DNA of 64,000 nucleotides from Colletotrichum lupini (GCF_023278565.1 NC_064677.1:4278001-4342000); one strand, 5' to 3'. Numbered from the stretch's first letter, positions 48,240-61,925 are shown. Translations and numbers: made by a program. Notes: a model not told the origin generated them from the sequence alone.

Positions 48240-51200
48240 AGAACGAACGTAATATCTAAAATAAAAATACTAAAAAGATCTTTAATAACTATAATAAGTT
48301 TAAAAAAAGACTTAAAGAAACTTTTAGTAACTTTAATAAAAAATAAATTACTAAATAAAGACTTACGACCTTTATATAAAAAAGGTTAGTTAATAAGTAT
48401 ATATTTAAATTTAAATAGATTATTTCTAAGCTTAATTAAAATAATAAAGTACTTATAGCGGCCTTTTATTACGGCTTAAAAGAAGAAGTTAAGGACGACC
48501 TTTTTTAATAAAACCGGCCCGATAAACTCTATAATTATATTAATATAATAATTAAAATTAATAATCGACTTTATAAACGACGCTTTAAACGTAAAGGATA
48601 AAACGCTTAAAATAACCGATCTAAGCCTAATAATAAACGTAAGTATAGACTAACGACTATTATAACTAGGTATTATAGCGGACTAATAGACCTTAGTATT
48701 ATTAAAAAAAAATAACCTCGATAGAAAAAGGACCTTAAATACTATAACTATAATAAGCTAGGATATATAGCTAGAAACTATTAATAACCTAAGCGTATTT
48801 AATACTAACTTATTTTAAAGAAGCGAGCTAATATTACGAATAAAAAAGTTCCCTACGGATAACTCTTATAAATAGCTTATTATAATAATAGCTACTTTAC
48901 TTACTAAAATAGTAAAAAATAAATAAGATAGTACCCTAAATAACCTAAAAATAATAAAGGATCTACTTTACTACTTATTAAAACTTTAGTAATAATAATA
49001 AGGAAAAAAGAGATACTTACTTATCGACCCTATATTTTTAAAAAGAATAATATTAAATATATTACTATACTCTCTTAAATTTATAAAAATATAAAAAAGA
49101 AGGGTAAAACGGACCTTATTATAAAAAATACGCTTAACTTCTTTAAAGGACGAATTAAATAGAGACTCCTAGTTAATATAAAAGAGTAGCTCTTTAAGTT
49201 TAAAAAAAGAGGACCCGATATAAAAGAAATTATAAGTAATCTCGTATATATAGCGTAACGAGATAATATAAACTAAAAATAACTTATTGAATTTTAAAAA
49301 GAACTTAATTTAAATAAAATACTAACTAAGTCTATTTATATAATATAATAAGTAAATACTAATAAAAAACTTATTTATAAAGTTAAAGAATAGCTTAAGG
49401 ACCTCGTATATAAAAACAAAATCGAAGTACTAAAGAAACTAACTCTTAATTTCGGAATTATTAATAAAAAAAGATTTAATTTTAAAATCGAAAAAGAAAA
49501 TATTAAAATAAGAACTAGCTCCTTCTATTTTAATAAAGTAGAATTACTTTATAATTTAGACGAACTTCGTAACGTTATTTAATAACGTACTTAAATAGAG
49601 ATCGATTATAAAGTACTACTTAGCGTTAATAATACTAGCTTTAAAAAGGACGATAACGAACTATAGTATAAATATATTTATTTATTTAAAAATAACTAAA
49701 CTATTTAGTTTTATAAAACTAAAGAACGTAAAAAGGTTATAATAACCCCCTATATAAATAAAAATTACTCTCTATTTAACCCTAAAGACCTTTTTTATAA
49801 GGAATTATTTTAAATAAAATGCTTAGATAATAAATATCTTTAGTACCTCGTATATAAATAAAATAGTCGTTTTTATTTATAAAAACGCAATAATAAAACT
49901 ATTAAGGATATTTATATAGAAAATTAATTACTTAGTTAGACGTTACTAAGCTTTAATAATAGTAATAAAGCTATATTTAAACTAGACCTTAACTTCCTTA
50001 TAAAGTATTTTAATAGCGAATATATAAAATAAAAAGACTATAAATACGATTAATATTAGATTTATTATATTAAAAAAGCTAAGGCCTAAAGAGAGTATTA
50101 AAAAAAATATAAATAAAAAACCCGTTTAAAGAAATAGATAATAAAAAACTAAAAAAGCTAATTATAAAAAATAACGAGAGGTAAAAATAAAAAAAAAGTT
50201 CTTATATATAACTATATAACGTAACGACGTATACTTACGAGTTAATTTTAATATTTACGGATAAAAATTAAATACTATTATTAATAGCGGCGTATAAGAA
50301 ACCTATATCTTATGAAGAATAATAAATAAACTTAACTTATTATAAGTATATAAGAATAAATTATACTGATTATAAATAGTAAAAAAAGAACGAGTTAACT
50401 ATAACTATAAATATATTAATTAAAAGACTATATACTTCTTAATATATATTAATAATTAGTAAGAATAATTATAGTATAATATTACGGAGATTAGAAATAT
50501 CGACGTTATTTTAAAACTCTCGTAATTATAAAAATATAACTTATAAATAGATTAGATTACTAACTAGGTCCTCTAGGAAAGTCTAGTTACTAAACGACTT
50601 AAAAAGAAAAAGGGTTTAAACGGATTTTTAAGAACTCCTAAAAAACGAGAATAAATATAATATATAGTTTTTATTAAAATAGTAAAAAGCTATAAGAAGT
50701 TTATAATTAGTATTAACGATTAGGGATCGTAACGACTCTAAATTATACTTAAAGAGTACTAAATATATATAAAACTATTTATAAAACCTAAAGAAATGGG
50801 GTTATTAAAATATAATAACTAGAATATAGAAATCAAACTTAAAAAAGGGATATAACCTAGGTTTTATTTAATATACTTAATAAATTAAAAAGAATAAGAG
50901 TACTTTAATAAATGTATTAATAAGAAACTTAAAAAAAGATATATTTAACCATCGAATTCTCTCGTAGGATTCCCTTTATTTTTTATATTAAAAAAGGGAG
51001 GAAAATTAAGACCTATTATTAATTATAAGAAACTTAACGAAATTATAAAAAAGAATTACTATCCCTTATTACTTATTACTAAGCTTAGAAATCTATTTTA
51101 TAAAGCTAACTAGTTTATTATTATAGACCTTAAAAAAGTATTTAACTAAATTCGAATTAAAGAAGGAGACGAATAAAAAACGGTATTCTAAACTCGTAAA

Positions 51201-53510
51201 GGACTTTTTAAATACCTCGTTATGCCCTTTAAACTTATTAATACTTTAATAATTTTTTAAATAATAGTTAATTACGTACTTTAGGAGTACGTTAATATCT
51301 TTATTATTATCTATATTTATAATATTCTTATTTTCTCTCCCGACCTTAAAATATATAAAAAATATATTTATATAGTATTTTAAAAGCTCTAAAATACTAA
51401 GCTATATACCGAACCCTCTAAATACAAGTTCTATATATAAAAAATAGACTTTTTAAATATATTATTATACTATAATAAATCTATATATAAGTATTAAGAA
51501 TAGAAGTAATTAGGAACTAGCTTATATTATAGAACGTTAAGGATATATAAAGATTCTTAGGATTCGTTAATTTTTATTAATAATTCCTTAAAAACTATAC
51601 GAATATAGTTAAACTTCTTAATAACTTAATATAAAAGGATATTCTATTTATTTAAGATCTTAAGTATAAAGAAGTATTTATTAAAGTTAAGAATGTAGTC
51701 GTTTCTAAACTAATTATTATAATCCCGGACCCCTAAAAACCTTTTAAAATCGAGACTAATACTTCGGACTTTATTATGAGAGCGGTTTTAAGATAACGCA
51801 ATAAATAAAAAAAGCTTTACTTATATTACTTCTACTCTAAGGCATTTTATAGAGTAGAATTAAATTAATAGATCTATAATAAAAAACTAATAGTAATTAT
51901 TAAAGTATTTTAAAAATAGAGACTATAGTTATTTAGAACTAAGTACGAAATTATAGTCTATATAAACTATAAGAACTTTATAAATTTTATAATTAATAAG
52001 AATCTAAATAAACGATAAGTTAAATAGAGCGAATTCCTATTTAAATATAACTTCCGAATTATTTATTAAAAAGGTTTAGAAAATAATAGAGCGGACGCTC
52101 TTAGTAAAAGACCTAATTACGAAGTCGCGGTCCCTAAAAAAACCTAAGTTATTTTTAAATAAGAGAAGGACGGTAGCCTTATACTAATTATAAAGCTTTT
52201 TATAATAGTTAAAAGGATTAATACTAGCCTAGTTAGAGAGATAACCCCTAAGCTTATTCTAGAAATTTATAATATATTAGTATACGGTTTTTAAGGAGTA
52301 ATTAAAACGTAAAAACGGATTCGCTAGTATTATAATAAATCCGCTATACGTACTAAAATTATAAAAGTAATTAAGGACTACGTAATTTATAAAAAAAGTA
52401 AAAAGAGCCTATATAAACCTTATAACGAGCTATAACTATTATAATTACTATTAAAAATATAGTAATTAATTATTTAAGACTTTATTATTAAACTACTAAA
52501 GTCTAAGGAACTATTTACTAAAGTATAATACGATGATATCTTAGTTATAGTTAATCGACTTACTAAGTTTATATATTTTATTCCCTATAAGGAATTAAGT
52601 ATTGCAAAAGACCTAGTATATATATTATTAAAGTTATACTTTCGAACTATAGTTTACTAAAAGAAATTATCTCTAATAAAGATAAGCTATTTATTTTAAA
52701 GTTTTAGAAATCCTTAATTTCGTAACTTAGTATAGACTATAAACTATCGATATTATTTTATTTATAAACCGATAGATAAATAAAAAGGATTAACTAGATC
52801 CTTAAAATATACCTTCGTTATTATATAAATTATAATTAAGATAATTAGGTAGTACTTTTATTAATAGCCTAGTTCGTATATAATAGTATAGTTAATAAAA
52901 GCATAAGAAAATCCCTATTTTATTTTAATTACGAATTCTAATTAATAATATATAGAGAAGTATGATAAGGACTATAGGCTATAAAAGTTATAATAAACGT
53001 AAATAAACTTAAAGAGATCTATAAATAAGCCTTACTAAACCTCGAGTTTATATAATAATATATTAAAAAGAACGCAGATAGATTGAGGATTAAAGGACTA
53101 TTTTTAAAAAAGGGGGATAGTACCTATCTCCTTTATTATAATATTAAAATTAAATAACTAAGTAATGAATTAGATTATACAAAACTTAGACCTTTTAAAA
53201 TTATTAAAAAAGTTTTATTAATTAATTACGAATTAAAATTATTAAATACGATACGATACTATTCCGGTTTTTATATTTTATTACTTAAACTTATATTAAG
53301 AGGTTTATATATAGAAAATTATATTATTATCGAACTAAACTAACTAGAGTACGAAGTTAAACGAATTATTAATTATAGAGTTAAGAATAGAATATAAGAA
53401 TTCCTAATTAAATAGAAAAACTACGGATATAAGGAAAATATATAAGAACTTATTATAAACCTCTAGAACTCTTAGGAATCTTTTTTAAAATACTAAAATT
53501 AAAATTAAAA
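48240..53510 (+). pseudogene. RIP-destroyed gag-pol of the outer chromovirus
   Basis: The gag zinc knuckle lies near 48,733-48,785, where every Cys (and the His) of the CCHC box has become Tyr (KYYNYNKLGYIARNY). The reverse transcriptase lies at about 50,940-51,460: KLRPIINYKKLNE and GLFKYLVMPF are recognisable, and the catalytic YxDD has become YIYN. The integrase core lies at about 52,650-52,900, with LFYL*TDR*IKRIN* in place of the usual HPQTDGQTERIN region. The chromodomain lies at about 53,335-53,480 (EYEVKRIINYRVKNR and EFLIK*KNYG). Stops occur every 10-20 codons throughout, so no functional product is possible. Confidence 0.85.
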
Positions 53511-54034
53511 CTAGAACTCCTAGTTATTATAATATCCTAATTAATTACTTTAAAAGTATTATTAAACTATACCTCTCGTATAATAGCTAACTTATCCTCG
53601 TTAATAATATTAAAAAGATTAGGGATTACTTTTCCCCTCTTAAATACCAAAATTATTTTTTTTAAAAACGATCTAATTTTAATAAAAACTAATCTATTTT
53701 AGCTTACGTACGACGTAAGGCCTTAACCTATTTTTAAAAAAAAAGCTCCTCTATTTCTTTTTTATATTCTAACTTATCGGTTTTAAATAAAAGACGATTT
53801 ATTATAAATATAATTAATATAGAAAATACTAATAAAAAAAGAAAGAAACTTATAATCGTATATAGTATTAATAGTTATATTATAAGAACGATTATAACGT
53901 ATATACTTATAATACCTTAATTTACCCTTTAATATTTTATATTTTCGCCCTAACGAACAATAAAATAAGTAAAGTATTTCGATCTCGAATCCTCGCTCCT
54001 TAATTTTAAGAGTAAGCTTTAATTAATAATATAT

Positions 54035-54039
54035 TAAAG
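54035..54039. repeat. left copy of the 5-bp target duplication (TAAAG) of the inner chromovirus
   Basis: TAAAG at 54,035-54,039 immediately precedes the 5' LTR. The identical TAAAG at 62,130-62,134 immediately follows the 3' LTR. Confidence 0.93.
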
Positions 54040-54229
54040 TATAATGGATTCGGGATGCGGCCGGCGATAGGACGCTAATAACTTAGCGACCGGTGCACGG
54101 ATCTTATTACGAAAGAACTTTCTAAGAAGCAGAGCCCTTACGAAGGACTTTATAAGCTTTAGTCTTATAATATACCTATACTTATATTATAACCTCGCTA
54201 GTTAAGTACTTATAGCCTAATCTCTTATA
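54040..54229 (+). repeat. 5' LTR of the inner chromovirus (190 bp)
   Basis: It starts TATAATGGATTCGGGATGCG (the expected TG changed to TA) and ends TAATCTCTTATA (the expected CA changed to TA). It matches the 3' LTR and both solo LTRs base for base apart from transitions. Confidence 0.95.
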
Positions 54230-55690
54230 ATTCTAAAGCTTTTACTTCTACGGAGTAACTAGTATAAGTAATAATAAATTACGGAAACGAACGGAACGTT
54301 AATAAAACGACGCCTAGCCGTTAGCGAAGAGCTATTAATATTAACGAGCTATAGCTATTTAGAGTCGACTACTCGACCCTATTCTATCTAGGAGAACGAG
54401 CCTATTATAGGGCGAGTCCTATCTAAATACTAGCGTTTATAGAAGAGCTAGATAAAGAAGATAATTGGGGCAGATTACCCTTACGGGCTAATTACCCCGT
54501 TAATACCCTAAAGACCTTATTTATTATAAACGGGACGTTTATTAGCGACCGATTACTAGACATACGAGGTTAAGGCGCATATAAAGGCGCGGGTAGTACT
54601 AAAATAGCTAGTTTAATAGACCCCATGGGCTTAATAATAACCTACTTCTATAAGATAATAGAAATAATAATCGAAGATCGAAACTAAGAACGGCGTCGAT
54701 ACGAAGAGCTCGTTTAATAGCTTACTAAGCGGCTAGCGACGCGTCTAGGTTAACGAGAATACGAAAAGCCTCCTTTCTATAACTATAAACCGATCGGAGA
54801 AAAGTCTACGAGTACCTAGGTAATAAACTAGATTATTACTATAGAAATAAGTAATAAGCTTCGCGCAAAAAGCACTATAAAATAGTATATCGAATAGGCC
54901 CTATCTAAAATATCCTTATTATTATAAACGTAATAGTATAATTATAAGAAGAGCCTCTAGGATCCCCTCTCCTAGGGCGACTTTTTAGCGTTTATTTATT
55001 AATAGCACGTAGACCCCGAGACTTAAGAACGAGAATACTATAAAGAGCTAAGGACGAAGAGGCTAAAAAAGGGCCAGACCCCTACTTAGTTCCTCGCTAA
55101 GTAGTTAGTAATCTATTATAACCTAAGTACAAAAGATATAGAGAATTCGAAAGTAAAGGCATACTAGTTCTTTTTTAGATTACTATCTTAGCTATAGGAC
55201 GATCTAATTCGTTATAAGGTCTTAATTAAAAGAGCACGCGATATAGCCTACGAGGCTAATAGACTATAGTCGTTAAATCGGTAAAAGGGCGGCGATTAGT
55301 TATAAAAGGACGGTAAAAAGAAGCTATATCCGTTATTAGAATAACCGCGTTAAATATCCCCCTTTTATAAAAAAAAGAGTAGGGAGAGCTCTAAGGGGCT
55401 AGGCTCTAAAGACTTACTAAGAGTAATATCGTAAAAGCTATATAATAAGAGTACTCGCGCCGAGCTATCGTAAAAGCGTCGTAATAGTAATATTAAGTAC
55501 TTTACGTATAATAAGACAGGCTATATATCTAGTAAATACTAAAAAAATAAATTAGGAAGTAGGGGCGACGATAAGCCGACGTACCCCCGATCGAAGCTAA
55601 CGTTAGTAACTATCTAACGGGTTACTACCGAGCTAAAAGTTATAAAAGTCGACTCGTTAAAAAACGAGTAGGTATAGGCGATATATTTAA
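54230..55690 (+). pseudogene. gag-like region of the inner chromovirus
   Basis: A degenerate open region ends in a zinc-knuckle relic at about 55,493-55,543 reading KYFTYNKTGYISSKY, with the CCHC ligands changed to Tyr. Upstream it is rich in charged residues, but stops break all frames. Confidence 0.6.
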
Positions 55691-55691
55691 T

Positions 55692-55892
55692 ATGCTTATA
55701 CTAAGTATTAAGAGGGTACCGATAAGAATAATTATAAAGGGCAGGGCGATAGTTCTGCGAGGTATTGTTAAAAGGTTAGTAAAAGTTAATATAAATACAT
55801 ACTCTAAAATAGATATTATTAGTACTAGGCTCGTAACTTACTTAGGGTTAACCCCGGCTACTACTATAGCTCCCTTATTAAGGGACTTTTAG
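55692..55892 (+). pseudogene. aspartic protease fragment of the inner chromovirus
   Basis: A 66-codon open segment, the only long open frame in the AT-rich block. The stretch VNINTYSKIDIISTRLV sits where retropepsins carry a D-S/T-G catalytic triplet; here the triplet reads N-T-Y, so activity is lost. Assignment rests on this motif and on its place between the gag knuckle and reverse transcriptase. Confidence 0.55.
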
Positions 55893-56319
55893 GGTAAAGC
55901 CGTAGGCTAGGGGAAAGCTTATTAATTAACACTCTTCCTTATTAACTACTATAAGTAGCTAAAGAAGATTTAGTAACTATTCGCTATAGTTAATAGGGAT
56001 AAAGGAATAGTAGACCTCTTATTATTACGATTATTAATAAGCTAAGAGGGCATTTGTATTAATATAGTAACGAATATATAGTTATACGAGCCTATCTCGG
56101 TCGCTAAACTAGAGGTAATAGCTCGCGATATTGTTAAGAATTGCGAGAGGGCGTATATATTATATATCGCTATTATAAAAAGTATCGCGGGGGTAACGGA
56201 GACTAAACTACGAGGGGGTCTATTATTAGAACTTTAATTAGAAATAGAGACGTTCGACGAGTAGTTAGTAAAGGGACCGTAGTTATATAGCGGGGTAGAA
56301 CACTCTATCGACCTAGTTC

Positions 56320-57010
56320 TGAGTACTAAACTACCGTATAGTCCTATTTATCCGTTAAGTAAAAAATAACTCGATAAGCTTCGCGCGTATATTACTAAGA
56401 ACCTAGCGAACGGTCGTATTATACTTTTAGTTAGTAAAGTTAGGGTACCGATCCTCTTCGTATTAAAAAAGGATAGCACGCTATGCCTCTACGTAAACTA
56501 CTATGGGCTAAATAGGGTAACCGTAAAAAATCGATACTTATTACTGCTTATCGGCGAGCTCCTAAATAGGCTTCGCAAAGCAAAATAGATTTTAAAAATA
56601 GATATTAGAGATACTTACTACCGTATCCGAATTAAAAAAGAAGACCGATAGAAAATAGCGTTCTAGAGCCGATACGGTTACTTTAAGTATACTATTATAC
56701 CTTTCGGGCTAACGAACGTACCCGCGACGTTCTAAACGTATATTTACCGAGCGCTCGCCGACCTACTAAATACTTACTATATAGTATATATAAACGATCT
56801 AATAATTTACTTAATAACAAAGGAGCAGTATATAAAGGATATTAAAAAGGTCCTCCGACGTCTACGTTTATACGGGCTTTTTACTAAACTATTAAAGTAC
56901 TCGTTTTATTAAAAGAGGGTCGAGTTCCTAGGTTATATTATTATACTAGAAAGAATCGAGATTAACTTATCATAAGTGCGAACGATCGCTAACTAAAAAG
57001 CGCTAGAGTT
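56320..57010 (+). pseudogene. reverse transcriptase domain of the inner chromovirus
   Basis: One frame reads PILFVLKKDSTLCLYVNYYG, RYLLLLIGELLNRLR, YTIIPFGLTNVPATF and IVYINDLIIYL, a clear gypsy reverse transcriptase. The catalytic Y-x-D-D has become Y-I-N-D at about 56,788-56,801. The few internal stops are TAA/TAG at expected Gln/Trp sites. Confidence 0.9.
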
Positions 57011-57149
57011 TATTAGGGATATCTAAGTGTTCTTAGGGTTCTATAACTTCTATTAGAAGTTTATTACTAAATACTCGGGTATCGTTATACCGATAATAGT
57101 ATTACTAAAAATAGAAAAGGGGTAAATAAGGGACTTCTAGTAGACTAAA

Positions 57150-57570
57150 AAAGTAAACGAGGCGTTTAATTAGCTAAAGGTTGCTTTTATTTTAGTAACC
57201 GTACTTACGCACTAGAACCCATAACGTATTATACAAATAGAAACTAACGCTTCGGTTAAAGCTATTATAGTAATCTTATCGTAGTAGGCTAATAAAGAAT
57301 AGTAACCCGTTACTTATTAGTTATAAAAGCTTACGGATACGGAGTAGTAATAGGCCACGGGCTAATAAAAACTACTTACTATAATAAAAGGGCTAGAGTA
57401 CTAGGCTTACTACCTCTAGGGCCTTTTATAAAAGTTTATAGTCCTAACGGACTACTAAGTACTTAAAAAAGTAATCGGCGCACTAGCGCGGGACCTTTAA
57501 AAAAGGCTCGCGAGGTAAGTATATAAACTATTAGTATTTAACTTTAACTTAGAACACCGGCTAAGGAAAA
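57150..57570 (+). pseudogene. RNase H-like domain of the inner chromovirus
   Basis: A decayed frame with a segment corresponding to family RNase H (PVTY*L*KLTDTE**) follows the reverse transcriptase by the normal distance. Recognition is by position and short motifs. Confidence 0.6.
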
Positions 57571-58239
57571 CGAACCTAGCGGACGGTCTATTTAAAAAGC
57601 TAGATTATATAGAGGGGGAAGTGCTTTATAAGGACGTCCTCTTTATACTAACCTAGAAGTTACGTCTTATTAGCGAACTACCGCCCGACGTCTAGCAAAG
57701 GATAATTAGCCTAAAAAGATAAAATAATACTACTAAGGTATACGTTTAAATAATTAAGGCCTCCCTTCGTAATCCCGGCTAGATATTAGCTAGTTCTAAG
57801 GATAGGGAATCCTCTCCCCTATATTAGTAGCGTATTATAGGGCGCACTAATAAAATAGTAATAGTTACTACCGTAACGACTTAAAATAAAAAAGTAAGAG
57901 AGTTATTAGCGAACGCTCGTCGACGGTCCGGTAAGGATAAAGAGGAGTTAAATAGAGCTAGGGTTATTATATTAGAATAGCATATCCTATGCCCCGTTAT
58001 AAAGGAGCTTATAAGGGGCGAAACGGCATTTGCTTCTTATCTTTTATTAAAGACTAAAGAGCTCGTTAGAGGATTATAAGCTAAAAACGAGTTTTATATA
58101 TTATAATCGGCGAGAGTTTGCGCTACGGCTAGCGAGCTAAAAGTATATTCGCTTAACGAATAGGGCATACTATTTTTCAAAAGAAGACTTATTATTCCTT
58201 AGGTAAAGTCTCTTTAAATAGAGATCCTTTATAAATACT

Positions 58240-58870
58240 ACGACGACTATAGGGCAGGTTATATAGGAGCTACGAAAACTCTCGAGCTAATTTAGAGGAA
58301 GTTCTACTAAAAAGATATTTAACGAGATATTTAAGAATACGTTAAGAACTATAAGCATTGTTTAGGAGTTATAACCCTAAGATATAAGCCGTACGAGTAA
58401 CTATAGTTACTACTACTACCCTCATACCTATTCTAAGAAATATCTATAGACTTTATTACGGGGTTATTACTGAGCGCTCGTAGTAACGGCGCAAAGTACG
58501 ATAGTATTATAATTATTATCTATTATATAATAAAGTTCGCGAAGTTCTTACTTATTATTAAAATACTTAACGTAGTATAAATAGTAAGTATCCTATACTA
58601 AGAGGTCGAATATAAGTTTAGTACGCTTAAAAGTATTATTACGGATAGAGATAAGCTCTTTATAAACGTATTTTAAAAAGAGTTCGCTAAAGAACGGGCG
58701 ATACGTTACTAACTATTTACCGCGTACTACTTATAAACGAACGGCTAAACGGAGCGAACTTATTAAATATTAGAAAAGTATTTAAGGATCTACGCCGAGG
58801 GCTTACTAAATAAGTAAGTAGCGTAGCTAAAAGAGGCTAAGTTTATATATAACAATAGTTAATACTCTAC
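58240..58870 (+). pseudogene. integrase core of the inner chromovirus
   Basis: Recognisable pieces are DFITGLLLSARSNGAKYDSI near 58,450, SIITDRDKLFINVF near 58,631 and YL*TNG*TERTY*ILEKYLR near 58,730. Together they mark a DDE-type retroviral integrase. Upstream Cys/His spacing near 58,330-58,400 suggests the remains of the zinc-binding N-terminal domain. Confidence 0.85.
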
Positions 58871-59309
58871 TATAAAAGTATTCCCGTATATAGTACTATA
58901 CGGCTACTACCCTAGGTACGTTAAATATATACCTAATTATAAGGCTATAGTCTAGGGGGTTCGGGAAAGGGTCTAGAAAATTAGGGAGATTAGGGCCTAG
59001 GCTACGCGAGCGTAGGCACAAGCCTTTAAAAGCTAAGTAGCTTATTATAATAGAAGACATACCCTAAAAGAGTTCAATCGTAGAGAGGTCGTTAGCCTAT
59101 TAATAAAGAATATATAATTTAAGAATAATAAACTAACGCCGAGATATATTAAAATAGTAATAGCCGAAAGGGTAGGGAAACAGGCTTACCGAGTATATTT
59201 ATTAAAGTAGTATCGGAGAATATATAATATTTTCCTAGTTTCCTAGCTTAAGTTATAGAAAAATTATTAAACGGTCAGCGACTAGACAGTAAATCTCCTA
59301 GAGTTAGAG

Positions 59310-59470
59310 GATAAGTAAAACGTTTAGGAAGTTAAAAAAATCGTCGCGATATAAAGCGAGAGAGGAAACTTATAATATCTCGTTAAATAGGCTAAGTAGC
59401 TTACTAAGTATAATACGTAGGAGCTTATTAAATATCTTAAAGGGGTAGCGGAAGTAGTTAATAAATTCGA
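59310..59470 (+). pseudogene. C-terminal chromodomain of the inner chromovirus
   Basis: After the integrase the frame reads VKKIVAI*SERGNL*YLVK*, followed by KYNT*E and L, matching the chromodomain pattern of chromoviruses in which the third aromatic is now a stop (TAG for Trp). Chromodomains target insertion to heterochromatin, which suits this location. Confidence 0.75.
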
Positions 59471-59599
59471 ATACTATAAGAAAAGGGTATATATAAAATA
59501 GGATAATAAACGTTAAGTTCGTAGCAAAAGGTCGCTAAAAACAAGTTAATTAATAATATACTATAGAACCCTTTTTATTTAGCTTAGCGTAATCTTTAA

Positions 59600-61560
59600 A
59601 AAAAAGACATAGTATTATAACCCTCGGTAATATGTTGCTAAGAGATCGCTAAGATCTAGCTACGTAGGGGGAATAACCTATATAATACTAATAATAGTAG
59701 TAGCGGCTCTAGTATATACCTCTAAAGCTTAATAATCGGTAATAGTAGTCCGCTTAGTAAATAAGAAGCGGGGAGGCTTCGTGCGTATACTTAACTAACT
59801 ACTCGGAATAAGGCCGTTAACCTTATTAATACTACGACGGGTAAGAGAGAGGTAGTTAAAATCGTATAGAGCATTATATATATTAATAATAGCGGTTCGC
59901 AGAGCGTTCGCTACCTAGTCGCTATTAAAGGCTATAATAAGAGGCATAATAGGAGCTATAATAAGAGGCATAACGGGAGCTATAATAGGAGGCATAACGG
60001 GAGCTATAATAGGAGGCATAACGGGAGCTATAATAAGAGGTGGAGTAAGAGGTAAAGTAGGGGCCGTAACGCTATTATTATTAGTAACGGGTCGGGGATA
60101 GGGGACGTTATCCGAGGTAACGCTCTCGTAGTCTTAATCGAGCTAAGGGACCTTAGTAATATTAATATTCGTAAGGAACTTAGTAATATCGAACTATTTA
60201 TTACGACCCGCGGCTTTAACTTTAATATAAATAATAGCCTCGTCGAGCCGTTATAGAGCCTTTACTTAGAGCGGGAGGAGCGTAATACTAGCTTTATCGA
60301 GATCTAGAGTAATATAACTAAGGGCTAGAGTACCTTTGTTTATATTAAAAAGAGCGTCGCGGGTAAGGGTTAGCGAGTTATTAACGTTAAAGCGGTAGCG
60401 CTTATTACGACGCTAAGAAAGAGAATTCTCTAAGTTATTACTAAGCTTTTTAGATTTAGTATCTTCGCGCTAGGACTTATTAAACTTAAACCTAAAGTCG
60501 TCCCGCTCGTTATTACTATTAAGAATATAGTTAGTAATAAGAGCACGCTTCTTAATAAGAATCCGAGTCTCGAGACCGTAGGAAATAGGGGTAGCGCTAT
60601 ATATAGTAACGGTATAAATAAGCACTTTATTTACTAAGAACTTAGTAACGTATTTATAAAAAGCAGGGAAAGTAAGAAACTCCTAAATACGTATAATAAT
60701 AACGCCCTTAGGAGTCTCTTTATAGTACTAAGCTAGAGCGTCGAGGTTACTTCGTAGAGCGGTTATATAGTTATCGTTATAAAAGTAAGCCGGTTAGAAA
60801 TAACTAAAATAGGAGATAATCTTAGTCTTATTATTAATATTAAGGATACTAGCCTAAAAAGAGAAATCTAAGTTAGTAAAAAGAAAATTCGCTAAACGAT
60901 CGCTAACGACTTACCGTAATTAAGATTAATAAGTTTAGATACTCGTAGTTAGTAGCGAGCTCTTAGAGAGTAGCCTATTTAAAGTAGACCTTCTTTATTT
61001 TATTACTTATTAACGGGTTAGCGATATAAGTAGCTACCTTCTCTTATGCGCTAATAGTATAGCTAAAAGTATAGAGAACGCAGCCGCGCTTATAGGAGTT
61101 AAAACTACCCTATTCTTCGGTATTACGGAACTTTATAAGGGTGTTCTAAATAAACTAAGCGGCGCTATATAGCTCTTTAAGAACCTAAGAGACATCGTTA
61201 GCTAATATTTTAGTAACGGATTAGCGAGGACTCGACGACTTATAGTAGAACACTTCTTCTTATTAATTTAATAAATAATATACTTAGCGATATAAGCGCC
61301 GGTAACATAGATAAGCTCGTTAATATCGTAATATAAACTAGCTAAGTAGCGTATATAGAGAGTACCGCTATAGAGACCGCAGAAGCCCTTTTTAGGATTA
61401 TACTCTATATTAAGTATATCCTAAATACGCGAAATAGCAGATATTTCGGTAAATACTTAGTAATAGTATAGCAAGAGAGTCGTAATTAAGAAACGATACG
61501 GAATTAGAATATTATAAAAAAAAAAGTAAAGTTATATAAGAAAGAATTCGCAGAACGGTT
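59600..61560 (-). pseudogene. long antisense reading frame between pol and the 3' LTR of the inner chromovirus
   Basis: On the minus strand a single frame can be followed for about 650 codons, interrupted only by TAA/TAG at RIP-like positions. It reads as ordinary protein: GLYSGTLYIRYLASLYYDIN, ELIYVTGAYIAKYIIY, NNKTKIISYFSYF, EFLTFPAFYKYVTKFLVNKV, SATPISYGLETRILIKKRAL. A proline-rich repeat PIIAPVMP (four units) is encoded by the 24-bp tandem repeat. I do not recognise the family. The plus strand of the same segment is much more broken. The natural start lies near or above 61,560 and was not fixed. Confidence 0.5.
59941..60040. repeat. 24-bp tandem repeat, about four units
   Basis: The unit is AGGCATAACGGGAGCTATAA plus TAGG, repeated with a few substitutions. 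Its length is a multiple of three, so it preserves the frame on both strands; on the minus strand each unit encodes PIIAPVMP. Confidence 0.9.
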
Positions 61561-61925
61561 ACTAAATAAAAAGAGGGAAAAAAAAAAAAATACGCGACTA
61601 GTAACGGATAAAAAATCTTTTATTATAATTAATAGCCTAGTAATAATAATAACCGCGAGGTTAGGTAGGCTCTTATATATTACGACGGTTAGAATATTTT
61701 ACTACGAATATATATTACTAACCTAGTAACTAGTCGGCGCGCTATTACCAAATAATAATAATAAGGTATCCGTTAGATAAGGAGATAGGAGCAATGCCTT
61801 GTTCCTAGGTAAGAAAGGATATTATTAACGCCTTACGGAATCTATTACGAATAACGACGTTAATAACTTTATTATTAGCGTTAAAAGAAGATATTACGTA
61901 ATAACTTTAAGGACTAAAGTCATAT

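Noticed and set aside
60900..61265. A second minus-strand frame open over the middle of the antisense ORF, implying two frameshifts
   Set aside because: The single-frame reading has a similar number of stops and needs no indel, so it is preferred; noted as an ambiguity.
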